The translations under genes and the position numbers were made by a program. The notes beneath the pieces are model-generated. The model searched no databases, was not told the origin of the DNA, and saw nothing but the letters and a program-made list of their open reading frames with translations. From the NCBI GenBank assembly GCA_027475525.1, contig JAMWFC010000052.1, forward strand, positions 62,001-126,000: a DNA stretch of 64,000 nucleotides, in the 5' to 3' direction. Every line of letters starts with the position of its first letter. Position 1 is the stretch's first letter. Shown here in pieces: positions 13,136 to 25,185 of this stretch. The stretch comes from Macrolepiota albuminosa. Its lineage: Eukaryota > Basidiomycota > Agaricomycetes > Agaricales > Agaricaceae.

Positions 13136-16100
13136 TTACTTGGAATTAATAGTAAAGACTTCCAGTGCATCAACAACCTCCTTCTCTGTGTCCTCCCCAT
13201 TCTCCTCTTCATCACTTTCTTCATCATCCATTGGAGTTGGCACTGCTGGCAGCTCATCAATGTCCATGGCTGTTCCAGAACCTTGGAGAAGGGACTTATC
13301 AAGAGGTGTGCCCAGAACAATTGAACCAGTAAAGTGGGGATTTTGAGCAAGTTTTCGGAAGTGTTGATGATGGACTTCATAAAACTGTGTGTGTTCCTCA
13401 TGATAGCATTGAATCTGGAAGGTGAGAACAGCATCTTTGTTTCTTATATCTGCCTCCTTAGCTAACAGGAAATCTTCTTCATTGCACATGTGCATAACCA
13501 CATGCTTGATCTTGATGTTGAGTCATTGAATTTCTTTTTGTGCACGTTCCATTTTGAAATAACAATCCATGGCCAGTCTAGCAGCTGGCTTGGCCCATGG
13601 TTGCTCTCACACATCCTGCCAGCAGTCTAAAAGAAGGTTGAAGTCAGCTAAGAAAGCATATTCTACTACTTGGTCCCATTTGAGTGGAGTGCAAGGAGGA
13701 GACATCAATGCAGCTGCGGTGTTGTAGCGATTGAGGGCACTCCTGATGGCTTGTGAATGGGCCTTGAGTGCCTTGCCTATGTGCTTGTGAAGTTTATACC
13801 CTGTAAAAGTTCAAGTGGACTATACAATCAGAGAAAGAAAGGAGGTACTAACCTGTTTGTAACATATCCATTTTTGTGAGTTCAAACATTTGAGAGAACT
13901 ACAAGTTCTTCAAGTTTATCCAAACGTTGTTGATATTGTTGTTGACCAGTCATTACTGCCGCTGCCTTCCATTCCTCACAATCCAGTGTCCACTGTTCTG
14001 AAACACCCAACTCCAATTCAAGTCTATGAATAGCATTCATCACATTGTTGACTGTCTCCTGTGCATGGCGCATTTGAGTATCAGGTTGATATTGACGTTT
14101 TCTGCCTGGTAGCTTTGAAATTGTAGTGGGCATATGAGGTTCAAAGACGTGCCATGTGTTTTGAAGTTTTGTGAGTTTTTCCCTGGACAGGAGTTAGTGT
14201 TTTGAACATTATCAAATGAGAGTGGTACTACATACTTTGCAGCCTGTAAATTCACCAGTTTATGATAATATTCCATCTCAAGTGTCTCCTTTATAGGTTC
14301 CTTTGATAAAAAAGTCAGATAAGCTTATTTGTCCTTAAGCTATCCATGAAAAACATCAGTTCCTGTAATTTCCTGATCTTCCATGGTCTTCTGAAGTGCC
14401 TCCTTCCCTGCAAGTAGTTCTAAAGCTTGTCAATAGTTATTGATCAGGAATGCACCTAGATTTTTCATGAGCAAATTATAACAGTAAGCATGGGCATGCT
14501 TACTGAGATTGTGTTGAGTTTTAAAGGAATCAATGTGGGTCATATATTCCACAATCTTCTGCTGCTGATGAAAGGTGCTAGCATAGTGAACTGAAGCAGC
14601 AAGTGCATTTAACTTGGAAAAGAAGTGTTCACAGCCTTCCAAATCCTCCAAATTTATACCTTTAATATAAGTTGCCAAATTAGAAAGTTGACATATCCAA
14701 TTGTGAGTGTAGCCATGAAAGGACCCAACAAGAGTCTGAAACCTTAGTTCACAGGCTCAGGCATCAGGTTTGCTTGTATCAAGGGTCTTTTTGAACTTGT
14801 ATCCAATGTCATATCCACATCCAAGACTATCACCAAAGGTTTTGAGCAGCAAGCATACAACTGCAAGAGGATGTTTAGATCTATATGAAATGTCAAAAAT
14901 TAGAAGTGAGATAATATAATTGCAGCATACAATTCACCACTAGTAATTATATCAGCAATCACCAATAAGAAGCCATGCCAGCACAAGGCAAGAAAGATAC
15001 CAGTTTTATCAAAGATGCCCCACATCTTTGCTGTCACTTCATTTATCATGTTTGTCCAGCAGCCAGCACATGGATTGTCTTTGTCTATCTCCTCTGTTGA
15101 CAGCAACTTCTCAAGAGCTGCCTTTGTCCAGTGATTAACCTCTTCCAAAGTCAAATATCAATCATCTGGCACAGTTCTTGAATCCAGGCATGCTTTTGAC
15201 TCTCCAAGGCATGGCTCAGACTTTTCTTTAGCAGGAGGCAGTTTTGATGCACATCAAAGATTGTTTTAGGGAGTCATTACCATCCATTGTGAATAACATT
15301 TTAAAAATAAGATCTGTTTTATTTTCTAGCTTGTATGTGCATGCAGAGCAAGCATTCTTCAGATGCCACTTAGGGATATTGCATCCAAGAGCCATATCAA
15401 CATGACTTGACATGTAGGCATGAATATCAAGAAAAAGATCGGAAGCCACAGTAAATTGTTGAGCAATGTATTGGCAGAAAGGAATGTGGCTAAGATCAGA
15501 GAGACTCTTGATAAATGGCTCTATAGTGAGATGGGGACTGCGAAGATGAATAATGCGATAGAGTTCTACAACATAAATGGAAAAGGCAAATGTAGGTCTT
15601 ATTGGAGTGGTGGGAAGGAGACTATGACAAAGTAGAGCAGCTGATATGTTGGAGTTAGTTGTAAGGAGGTTGATGATAAATGTGTAAGACTCTAGCTTCA
15701 GATCAGATTTCAAAGAAAATAGCAAAAAAAAACATACAAAAAACATCCATAACATGCAGCTTTAATGTGTTTTCTGTAGATCCCTTTACAGACACAGGTT
15801 TTGCATCAAATGCATTGTCTCCCATCTGTGCTGCCCATTTCATATAAGCATTAACAATGCCATCTATTTGCAGCTGAAATACTTTGATGTGGTTTTGTAC
15901 ACAATCATGACATGTGCAATGATCCTTCTGCTTTGTATGCTGGCTATAATGGAATAAATATCTGTGCAATTTATGAGAAAAATGATAATATACTAATTTT
16001 CATCATGTAAACAGTCTGCAATAATATGCACAAACTCACTCCTGCATGGCTGAGGTCATAGGAAGCTGTACCATTCAACATGTTATAAAGCTCATTCTGC

Positions 16101-16165
16101 TGAACAGAGAAATGTATAGTGTCAGAGAGATTGTCTTGCTCTAGTTTGTCTTCAGGAATATTCAA
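13136..16165 (-). pseudogene. KDZ transposase relic (element A)
   Basis: Read from 16165 downward, pieces match Kyakuja-type KDZ transposases in order: the N-terminal segment at 15703-15969; ALGCNIPKWHLKNACSAC and the LFTMDGNDSLK catalytic-Asp segment (15240-15755); MWGIFDKTGIFLALCWHGF (14900-15154); the GYDIG segment with the second Asp (about 14800); EGCEHFFSKLNALAASVHYA with the catalytic Glu (14430-14678); and the C-terminal MRHAQETVNNVMNAIHRLE helical region (13882-14133) ending near 13136. The three putative catalytic acids survive, but in-frame TGA codons interrupt it near 14760 and 15165 and the GYDIGC cysteine is replaced by Tyr. Introns probably lie between the segments. It would have catalysed element A transposition but cannot now make a full protein. 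Confidence 0.85.
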
Positions 16166-17060
16166 AGGGGCCAGGGCAACTGATGCTAACCACTAGTAAG
16201 TTATTTGTTGCAGTTTTTTAAAGATAGTTGAATTTACCATGTTTAAGTCAATGGTTAGCATTTGATTAGACAATTGAATTTCAAATTTGTTTACTCCTTA
16301 ATGCTTCTTCTAAAACTACACATCCTTTTGGAGTAGACTTAGTTGAGAGAGCTCAAAGCCTACTGGAACTTGCTGTAGCATGGCCACTTGTAACTTTTGG
16401 CATGGCTGAACAAAGCACATGATCAAATAATATTAGCAGATGCCTTTCAGCTGCAAAGCCTACTACATTAACTCTGGAATAGCTATATTAAATGCTTATG
16501 TATTATAAATTGTATAGATTATTTATATTACACTGTGTCTAAACTAGTACTAGTCAGCTCCTCCCAACTTCTGAGGCCAAATAAAATTGGCAAGGTGTCT
16601 CAAATGTGTTGGTGACCCCATTGATGTATTTTTCAACTCATCATACTACATTTTGAGCAAAGCATTTTAAGTCAAAAAGGCATCTTTCCTATTAGTGCTT
16701 CAATGTGACTGCTTCAATCTTTACACAAATTATTCAGAACACTGACATAAATGATGTCTCTGTTCATTTGACAAGTAAATAGTGTTTTACAAGGTGCTGC
16801 CTCTAGGCCATCTAGCCAGTTCTAAGTCAAGCATTCCTGCATCTTGAACAATGCACTTCTTTCAACTAAACACAATGTTTGGTCAAGTACCATTAAGTGC
16901 ACATCTCTCACAGCATGACCTATAGAGCTGTTTTTAATTTGTTTCTAAAGATATGAGCTTTAATACAATGATAAGTAAAAATACATACTGCTCAATATTG
17001 GTGGCAAATAAGAGGGCATAAAAAAGGAGGATAATGGACATGCTGCATAAACTTAGTTAT
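16166..17060. other. Element A interior without recognisable coding
   Basis: AT-rich, almost CpG-free DNA between the two divergent gene relics. It probably contains the lost transposase N-terminus and the shared promoter region. I see no repeat in it. Confidence 0.4.
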
Positions 17061-20000
17061 GCAACATAAGTGGGGGAGGCAGAGGTGGTTGAGAGTTGTG
17101 ATAATAGAAAAAGATATAAACCATTAGCAGAAATCACAAAATACAAGTTTTTATCACACACAATTAGGGTTGGGAGACCATTTGCTTCAATGTTAGAAGC
17201 AGCACAATTCCCAATCTCCTTACAAGTAACTTTTCTCACCTTTGTTTATGCATGCATACTTGGAATGATGGGTCCTCTCAAAATTGATGGTGCTGCATCT
17301 TACATGACATTCAACAGTAGCCCAGCAGAATTAAGCTGGATGACTCCTAGTAACATGAAGTCCAAAGATGGTGACACATGCCAACAGATGTGATTTGCTA
17401 TAGAGCCCATGTAATCTTGTCTATATAAGATCTTACTTGATCAGGTACTGATATTGTTTCAGAGATCCTTATGCTTGAACCTCTTTGTAATGGCCAAAGC
17501 CCACTGCAGATTACAATTGCAGTGGACAGAGTTGTAATAACAAGGACAATGACAAGATGAGGTTGCAATGTTAGTAAAAGTGATCATAGTGTATTGATAG
17601 GGACAGCAGCAGACATGTTGTAAGGAGAGGTTGGTTGGGTTAAGGTCTTGATCACTTTTGACGAGGGCTTCATCAAAGCCCTTGTTAAAAGCGATCAATT
17701 TCCTGTGCTAACAATTTTAAAATAAATAAATAAATATTTCAATTTGAGGTTTTATGATCTAATCTTATCTAAATACATATCACAATAAAGTCTCAATGGT
17801 TTACCAAAATATTTTGTATTGAGGCAAAGACTTATGCGACCATATGTCATCCTCAGACTATGTGGTGAATTTTCTTTTATAGATACTGCCAGATTGTTTT
17901 TACCTGGCACAGGCCCAAGTGGTAAGATGATTGGTATTTGCTAGTCTTTGGGAAAGAACCTTAATTATTTTATCTCTTATTTTTAGTATACACAGAAAAC
18001 CATCCTTAGTCGTACTACGCATTACTTGTGTGACTGAGAGTGAGCCAAGCTACTTATATTTACCTTACATCATATACTCACACATTTTGTAGACTCATAT
18101 CACTGTACTTGTCTACAGGTAATATTAGTCATACTACGCATTACTTGTATGACTGAGGACTCATATCACTGTACTTGTTTACATTTTGTAGTCCAAGTAA
18201 GACAAATATGATGTCTCTATCCAGCATAGCATATAGCTACAGCTCTCAATAAAGTCTTAATGGTTTACCAAACATTTGATTTGTCAACTCTTAAACAAAC
18301 TCAGATGTACATGGTGGTGATGCTCAAAAACAGAAAATCTGTACTAAGCATCGAGATAAAGTGGCAGATGAATTGTCCAAAAAGCATAACTTAAAGGTAG
18401 AAAAGATACATCAGATGTTGAGCAATGCACTTGTCATTAAGTAAGAGCAACATGCCAACTTCTGGAATGCACTTGTATCACAATGTGGAAGAGAGCTTAA
18501 TGAAGGTAAGCCTATCATGTTGACTTTAAAATAGCTATGGCTTACTAGAAAATAGGCTGCAACAATTCAAAATCTTCCTGTAGCTGATGTTAGTCTGCAG
18601 AAAAGATTGTGGGTGCTAGTAACATTACCATGTCATATAAAAAGTATGACACTGAGGTGGTCATGCAATATAGTGTGGCCCTCAGAGGCTGGCCTGAAGG
18701 ACTCCAATTCTGCAGCCCTGCCAAAATCACTGTCATAGAAGATGCCTGTTGATGCGAAATAGGTAGTTTACTCTATGTAAAGTAGCTCAAAATGAAATTT
18801 GAACTAAACTTTTATAGTATTTCAACTTTTCCAATCTCACAGAGTACGTGGGGCAATGTTATATGCGCACACACTTTGTAAAAGCGTGGTTATAATGTTT
18901 AATTGATTTATTTTTGAATGACTTGATAGTTCACTCTAAAAATGGGCCAAATAGTATTATTTACTAATTCAAAGTCAAAACTAATTTGCTCATAGGCCTA
19001 AGATGTCCACTTCCTGGGGACTCCAAGCCATGGCAAGCAGCTTGCTTGCCTGGCCTCCCCAAAATCCTACTCTCTTTATACTCTTCCCTTCTATACACGA
19101 ACCACTGCATATTTGCATGGTAACAAGTTGTTTTTGGGCTCCAGTTGTCTGGATTTGCTTGCTGCCAGTGTCTGGGCACTGGTAGATGTGTTTTGCCATC
19201 ACTTGGTGAGGCTAAACATTTCCCCATTGACTTTATCGGCTAAACTCTGTTTCAGCTCCCTTCCTCACTTCTCTGTTCCTTCTTTTCTGCTCCTTTCCTA
19301 GCGCCCTCATTGTAGCGTTGTGGTGGGATTGGTGATACTAATTACAGAGTAGCAGTGGTGCATGGAAGGTAAGGGAGATGACAAGGTGTGTGTTGAGTTT
19401 CGATCATGATCAACTCATGATCACTTGATGAGGTTGATCTCGGCGATTTGGCCGTGATCTTGTTGCCATCAAACTCTGCTGAGTTGCCATTTTATCATTG
19501 CCTCTGTTGTTTTGGGTGCTTGCTGGGTGGTCTGGTGTGTTGGTAGGCATCCTAAGGTGTTTTGTCTCAGTCTACAGTTTTCGACCATCACAAGAGCTTA
19601 CAGTTTTCAGCTTTTATCTCGTATGGATTTACATTGTTGTAAAATAAATATTATCATATATTTGTTGTTCCTCACTGTCTCTGTTTTGAGACAGTCATAT
19701 CATCATGTGTTGTGTTATGCACTAGTTTCAGGTGAGTGCATGTGGGTTAAACTGTCACACAAAGAGAAGTAAGCTTGTGTAAAAAAAAGGCAGGAGAAGA
19801 TTGCAAGCAGAGAACTTACAGTAAAGAAGCAAAAGAAAAGATCTGATGCAGGAAAGCTACAAGGACCCAGAAAGTTGAAGAGTAGAGAGAAACGTTCTTG
19901 CCAGCAGGCTGAGGATGAAGAAGCAAGTGAAGACAGTGAGCAAGAGCAAGAGCCTCCAAAGAAAAGAGCATGCAAGCTCAATGAAAAGAAGAGAGGTGCT

Positions 20001-20090
20001 GCAAGCAAGCTCCCTCCTATGCTGAAGAGCAGCGAGGTCATTGAGATGGACACTGACAAGGAGGATGAATGATCACAGTTGTATGAAAAC
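17061..20090 (+). pseudogene. Plus-strand companion gene relic of element A
   Basis: Scattered coding-like pieces run opposite to the transposase: 17070-17393; a stretch near 18300-18520 reading like the helical companion proteins often found beside KDZ transposases (ELSKKHNLKVEKIHQML); 18540-18760; and a C-terminal piece at about 19780-20072 rich in Lys, Arg and Glu (SREKRSCQQAEDEEASEDSE, then MDTDKEDE and a stop). Stops and frame changes separate the pieces, so it is not translatable as one protein. The divergent layout equals that in element C, which is the main reason for the call; the exact borders are uncertain. Confidence 0.5.
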
Positions 20091-20128
20091 ATGTTTTGAC
20101 ATGTATTGAGCCATCCTATCCTATGGCT

Positions 20129-20671
20129 CTCTCTCTTTTATGTGTAGTCAAACTATCAGTTTGTGTATAGCCCTACAATATCAATATACCTTTTATTCTA
20201 TTATTTTTCCCAATTTTTTGGCAGATTTTTTGGCAGTTTGAGGTGCTCATCATGGGTGACGATGAGCACAAAGGTTCTGACAGTCACCATGATGCCAAGG
20301 TGACAGGTGGAAATTCGAAGCCATGAGGTTGATATGGCAGGCACGGTCCAAAATCAGGAACCTAAAGAAACTGGGCTATGTTTATTCTATTTTCAAGCTC
20401 ATTGTGGACAATGATGAGGACAAAGGTTGATATAAACAGCCCTAAGAACTCAGGCAATGACTTATAATTTTTTTCAAATTTCTAGCTAATTTTTCAGTGT
20501 ATTTTTGAGCTTATCATGCAGGACAACAAGCAGAAGGTGATTGGTGTCAAGGGCAGGATTGATGGCGCCCACTGACAGTACCAGCAGATCATTTGTCAAC
20601 ATTTATCACAACGCCTCCAGCTTCTTTTGGAAATTTCTCACAGTTCCTTGATATTTATCCGTATATTATTC
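20129..20671. repeat. Element A right inverted repeat, inner part
   Basis: Reverse complement of about 12520-13090 at an estimated 85-90 % identity, with the mismatches dominated by loss of CpG. It is cut off at 20671 by the hAT-like insertion; the outer 68 bp continue at 22193. Confidence 0.85.
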
Positions 20672-22192
20672 CAAGGGGGGGTCAAAAAAAATTAAACATA
20701 TCGGGTTGAATTTTTTTTAAGAGCTGTCTGAGTGACCTACCTACCTATCTGCTTACTTAATATTCCAAATAGGGTAATCAGATCACCAGGGATCACCAGC
20801 TAGTTGCCTTATTCTTGATGCCATTTTCCACTACTATGTTTGTTAGCCTCACAAGCTTCACACGTCCACCTATTTATTCTACACTCTAAGCCTATGCAGT
20901 GTAGATGGTACTTGAAGCAGCAAGTGAGTAACGCCATCTTTGGAGTAAATAACATAAGGTCATACTCATTGAATTTCACATGAATCGTGTTTGCACTGGA
21001 TTTCTTCGCTCCTCTCTATCTTGGAGACCGCAAAACCACATATGCACTCTGCCAACAATGATATCAAGTCTTTTGTCTTTTGCTTTTGTCCAATATGTGT
21101 CCTTGGCCCTTCTTGGTCAAATCCATTACTGACATTGGCATCTTTAGGCTTAGGAGTCGAATTTGAGGGAAGCAAGGACATTGAACCTTGCAATTCAAGT
21201 GCAGGTTCAGATATGGGTGGCAATTGATGAGCGCTGTGATCATTTGTGGCAGGGTGAGAAGCATGCAGGCTATCAACCTTGTTATCTTCCCTTCTATTAA
21301 TCCACCCTTGATTCCATGGTGCTTAACAAGATATTCAAGAAATTGATGGAGCCCTATCAGCCTGTTTTTGCCAATCTGAATAAGATCTTGTAAGTCTTCT
21401 TGTGGTTTCTGTAGTAATGTGTTTAATGGGCCATCCCATTTTTTCCAGGCATCCTTGCCATCCTCCACACATTTTTGAGGATTACCAGAAAATATGGCAA
21501 GTAGATGATTCATATCTGCAGCCTCCATTGTTGTAGGTAAAGCTTCAATCTTTTTTTGAAATGTATCTAGAAGCTTTATAGCATCAGGGCACACAGATGC
21601 AGGGACTGGTAGCAAGGTTTTGTTGAGTTGTTTGGGGTGTAAGGATGTTGACTGTATAGGTAGTGGTGCTGATACAGTGGCCTTGACACAAGGAGCTTTC
21701 AGTGTAAAAAAACTTGCAGCCTTAGTTTAAGACTTTTTGATGATCTGAGCAGCATTCCATTTTTTCAAGTTTTCAGTACATTTCTTGCTGCCTTTGTGCA
21801 CTTTCTTCCACTTTTTTCCAGTTGGAGAGATCAACTTTTCCAACATTAATGCATGTATAACAGTACGGACACAGTACATGATTATCTGTGTCAACAATTA
21901 ACTTGGATTCATCTATGTTAGACTAATTGGAATGAATGAAAGTATTTGAGCACTTTAGTAACATTGATGTCAGCATAAATGGAGCTTACCGCCATTTCTG
22001 ACTTAAAGGTTTTGGCGTCCAGGCTGTAGGAGAGAAATCACCTGTGAAAATCAACTTTGTTAAGTGGGCTTTTGGCAAACAACTTCCTTTTTAGGCAGGT
22101 GACATCACCCCTTCAAAAAAAATTTAAGGGGTCAAGGCCTCGACCTACCTAACCAACCTGATATGATATATTGCGCACGTGACTCCCCCTTG
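20672..22192. mobile_element. Element B: hAT-like non-autonomous insertion
   Basis: The ends CAAGGGGGGGTCA (20672-20684) and the reverse complement of 22180-22192 match at 12 of 13 positions. The flanks TATTATTC (20664-20671) and TATTATTT (22193-22200) form an 8-bp target duplication with one mismatch. Removing 1.5 kb restores continuity with the left arm of element A. The CA(A)GGG-type ends and 8-bp duplication fit the hAT superfamily. No transposase is present; instead it carries a minus-strand ORF of an unknown family. Confidence 0.75.
21064..21900 (-). CDS. Unknown basidiomycete repeat-associated ORF inside element B
   Basis: An open frame at 21615-21064 (183 codons) contains LLAIFSGNPQKCVEDGKDAW, then TLLQKPQEDLQDLIQIGKNR and a VKHHGIKGGLIEGKI segment. 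This pattern of an acidic helix, a GNP-type loop and a Gly-rich EGKL ending resembles hypothetical proteins that accompany mobile elements in mushrooms; no biochemical role is known to me. Coding-like sequence (Lys-rich, KKWKKVHKGSKKC) extends upstream to about 21900 with a stop at roughly 21735, so the gene is probably longer and broken. Its presence in a hAT-like element without a transposase suggests capture. Confidence 0.45.
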
Positions 22193-22260
22193 TATTATTT
22201 GTATTATAGACAACTCATGAAATCTACTCTAATTAGAGAGGTAGGTGACCCCCTTCCTCC
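22193..22260. repeat. Element A right inverted repeat, outer end
   Basis: Outer 68 bp of element A, displaced by element B. It ends in AGGTGACCCCCTTCCTCC, the exact inverse of the start of element A. Confidence 0.85.
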
Positions 22261-22271
22261 TTGTCTAGCAT

Positions 22272-23275
22272 ACACATGTGCCAATTCCCGACTCATGAAA
22301 CAATAAATAGTGTAAAACAGTTAAAATTTATTAGCAAATAAAATTCAAAAGCAATGCATTGTATCTTGTTCAGCTAGCATAAAAAAAGAGCAGCATGCTT
22401 TTCAGTCAGCCTTCATAGTAAAAAGTTGCAGAGCATATTAGAGCATTTCTGCAGGATATTTCAAATTTTTGTTACAACTCTTCAAATTTTTGTTAAGCTC
22501 GGTTGCCAGAGTTCTCTTGGCTTTTGCACATCACCGATAGATGATGGCCAGTTATCATATCCAAAGTCTGATTGTTTACTGAATTTCGCACTTTTTTCAT
22601 GTTTTACACATATTTCCTTCTTCCATATCACTGATAGAAGATTCCTGAGGGCTCACAGGAAAGAGTACAGGAACTGCTGTGAGCAGTAGATCTTGTACTT
22701 TATCGTTCATATCAGAGTCAATGTCGAGAAAGCAAGGTTGCAGTCATCCAGAAATATTTGTAGGAATTCAAATCTCCGTTGCCAAATTTGGTATGGCCAA
22801 CAACCGGCAGCTCGGCTAATTCTAAGCAAATTTTTGTTATTGACCGTCAAATTTAAGCTAAATATCAAAATATGGGCATTGCAGAAATGCTCTATTCACT
22901 GTCAACCACAATGTGTTTGATATGATGAGTAGGAAAATCATCTGGATTTTCTTGCAAGTTTCTCTTGTGAGATATGCAAGACAGTTGAAAAGGCACTGCT
23001 ACTTGAAGTTGTGCTATCCTATTATTCAGCAACTGGCATGCATTGTCAGGTAAAAAATGATTAAAAAAAACATGCACCTGAGTTGCAGTTCTGACAACAA
23101 GCAAAAGTTTATTTAAATAAATCAATGGAGCATTCTTGCATCACACTTTGACTGTGCAAAATATAACAGTAGCTTCCACTACCTTGTTTTAGAATTAGGG
23201 ACAAGCTTTTTAAAAGTTACAATATTGTCATCTGTATGCATATAGGTATCATTAGACAGAATTTAAGCAAAAGCA
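22272..23275 (-). mobile_element. Element D copy 1, truncated
   Basis: From CACATGTGCCAA at 22272 the sequence matches copy 2 at 27812 onward in the same orientation (for example GAGCAGCATGCTTTTCAGTC in both). Homology stops near 23275 inside the coding part. A small MITE (22440-22893) interrupts it. The remaining minus frame 23125-22897 (LLLVVRTATQVHVFF, RIAQLQVAVPFQLS) is the C-terminal end of the protein better preserved in copy 2. The superfamily is unresolved because no transposase motif is visible. Confidence 0.65.
22440..22893. mobile_element. 454-bp MITE inserted in element D copy 1
   Basis: Perfect 14-bp inverted ends AGAGCATTTCTGCA / TGCAGAAATGCTCT are flanked by ATT (22437-22439 and 22894-22896). 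Copy 2 of element D has the uninterrupted site at about 27977. A 3-bp duplication and AT-rich non-coding body suggest a PIF/Harbinger- or CACTA-mobilised MITE. Confidence 0.8.
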
Positions 23276-23396
23276 CTTCTAAGCTCACTCAACTTCTGCT
23301 TGTTACTGGTGCTTGCTGGTAGGTATCATTAGACAGAATTTAAGCAAAAGCACTTCTAAGCTCACTCAACTTCTGCTTGTTACTGGTGCTTGCTGG
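23243..23396. repeat. 77-bp exact tandem duplication (1 of 19)
   Basis: Units 23243-23319 and 23320-23396. The junction coincides with the point where homology to element D copy 2 ends, which suggests two contigs meet here. Confidence 0.9.
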
Positions 23397-23789
23397 CTTT
23401 GTGGAAGGAGTTCTGCAGACATTAAGCATTCTCCTTACTGTAGAATAAAACAGAGTTTTAGTTCTTAGTCACTTCAAGTAATGTGGTCGACTGAGTTATA
23501 TCATCTGTAGAATAAAACAGAGTTTTAGTCTACAGAGAGTAGCGTAAGTCAAGGTCTAAATAAATATCAAGTAAATAAGCTTATCCTCAGTCACTCTAAG
23601 TAATGTAGTCAACTGAGGATAATCTGTAGTGTATCCTAGATAGGGAGAGAAAAATAATCAATGTTTGATCATAAAGAGTAGCAAATACCAATCACAGAGC
23701 ATGAAACATAGAGGGTATTCCCAGGAAGGAAATAGGCAATGTAATACTTGGTGGCAACCCAGTCATACTTCAACATTTACAGTATTACA
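23397..23789. other. AT-rich spacer
   Basis: No gene. A CTGTAGAATAAAACAGAGTT word occurs at 23438 and 23505, and AGTCAC...AAGTAATGT...GACTGAG palindromic pieces near 23466 and 23585 may be remnants of the ends of a Tc1-type element. Confidence 0.4.
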
Positions 23790-24345
23790 GTGACTCAAAA
23801 AAGTATCCCAATATTTCATAGCTTTTGAAAGATGGCATTGACATGTTAGATGGAAGTACCTAAGATTATTTTCTCCTTCATGCTTTACAGTATGCATAGT
23901 TGTTTGGTCTAAAATACCTTCTCCTTGTAGCCTCCACATATACTACTTCTCATCTAACCCAATCCTGTTGGTCTTTGTTTTATCTGTTCATAATACCTTT
24001 TTCCAGTTCTCCACAATCCAGTTCTGATGCTTCTGAGTCTATTTAAATTGTAGTTGTCAATGTCTAGCTTTAAGCATAGGAACTTTTCTCTTTATAGCAG
24101 ACTGATACCCCTCATTCTTCAGTACATTCTATATAGTCTGAGAAGAGACAAGGTTGGAAATAATGTTGTTGATAAAATTGGTGGCCTGGACAGCTGTATC
24201 AAGTCTCCCAGTTGAAATTTGTTGAATAATAGCCTGTTTATCACATGGAATAAGCTTAGCAGAACAGCTTCTAAAATGGTTTTCCTTGTCTACTTTCAAC
24301 TCTTTACCAATCCTCCCAATAGTAGACTTCTTTAGACTATAATTA
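23790..24345 (-). pseudogene. Tc1/mariner transposase relic
   Basis: A single minus-strand frame from 24345 reads STIGRIGKELKVDKEN, QTI*NVLKNEGYQSAIKRKV, PMLKARH, QKHQNWIVENWKKVL*TDKTK and TVKHEGENNLRYF, the succession of the helix-turn-helix region and first catalytic Asp block (TDETK type) of fungal Tc1 elements. About six in-frame stops, several from TGG or CGA codons, and the Glu-to-Lys change after the catalytic Asp show it is long dead. The second and third catalytic acids are not recognisable. Confidence 0.85.
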
Positions 24346-24372
24346 TTTAGTCATTATTAGATTCTATGAGTT

Positions 24373-24526
24373 CAGTTTCCAACAATATTGTTTATATATA
24401 CTTTGATACTTTAGATCTTCCTCTGCCAGCTATGTGACTGAGCTGTAGCCAGTTTCCAACAATATTGTTTATATATACTTTGATACTTTAGATCTTCCTC
24501 TGCCAGCTATGTGACTGAGCTGTAGC
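24373..24526. repeat. 77-bp exact tandem duplication (2 of 19)
   Basis: Units 24373-24449 and 24450-24526, just outside the Tc1 relic; it doubles part of the inverted repeat listed next. Confidence 0.9.
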
Positions 24527-25090
24527 CTTTAGAGGTTGTCTTTACATATTATTTCAGATATATTATAGCATGACATGTTTTATTTTTAAGCTGTATATTG
24601 CCTTTTTCTCCTACTATATTCATCAGATTACAGCTGTATTGAAGAAAATTTCAGTTGCTATATATTATATTTTTATTGGGCTAATAGATAATAATATTAA
24701 CTTCTAATTTTGAGTAAAAAAGCATTTTTGTTGCTATTATATAAAATTTTAGAATAGTCAATTTTTAGAATATGATTTTAACAAAGCATATTTTACTGCT
24801 ATTATAGGAGAAAAGTCTCTTAGTTGGTTTTGGAACTGTAATTATCTCTAAAGTAAAAAAAATTATATATATTCATACATATAAAGAAGCTATTAAATAT
24901 AAGTAAATATCAATTAAATCAAGTAGTAGCACAAGCTGCAAGAATTCTTTGTTGATGAAGAGGTCCTAATCTTGCCTACTTCTACATATTGTAAGAGTGA
25001 CTTCTAGAGGCTATAGCTCAGTCACACAGCTAGCAGAAAGAGATCCAAAATATATTAGAGTATATAGTAACAATATCAAAATAACTACTC
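24376..25090. repeat. Inverted repeat pair around 24460-24560 and 25000-25085
   Basis: GGCTACAGCTCAGTCACATAGC, read on the minus strand near 24500, pairs with GGCTATAGCTCAGTCACACAGC near 25010 and extends about 90 bp. The arms enclose roughly 450 bp of AT-rich DNA and lie next to the Tc1 relic, so they could be Tc1 ends or a derived MITE. Confidence 0.6.
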
Positions 25091-25185
25091 ATCTGGCAGA
25101 AGAAGATCTAAAAAAAACAAGTCTAGGGATTTTCTATGCCAGAACTGATGCTTCTAAGGCCTCTGAAGCATAGAAAACAACTGTA

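Larger units (their letters stand above)
12461..22260 (-). mobile_element. Element A: decayed KDZ (Kyakuja-type) DNA transposon
   Basis: The ends are inverted: GGAGGAAGGGGGTCACCTAC at 12461 matches the reverse complement of 22241-22260, and homology continues inward for about 0.6 kb (13090 and 20129), interrupted on the right by a later insertion. Inside lie a minus-strand KDZ transposase relic and a plus-strand companion-gene relic. The 8-nt flanks CTGCGTAG and TTGTCTAG agree at five positions, which could be an eroded 8-bp target duplication as expected for this superfamily. Internal stop codons indicate an inactive copy. Confidence 0.85.
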
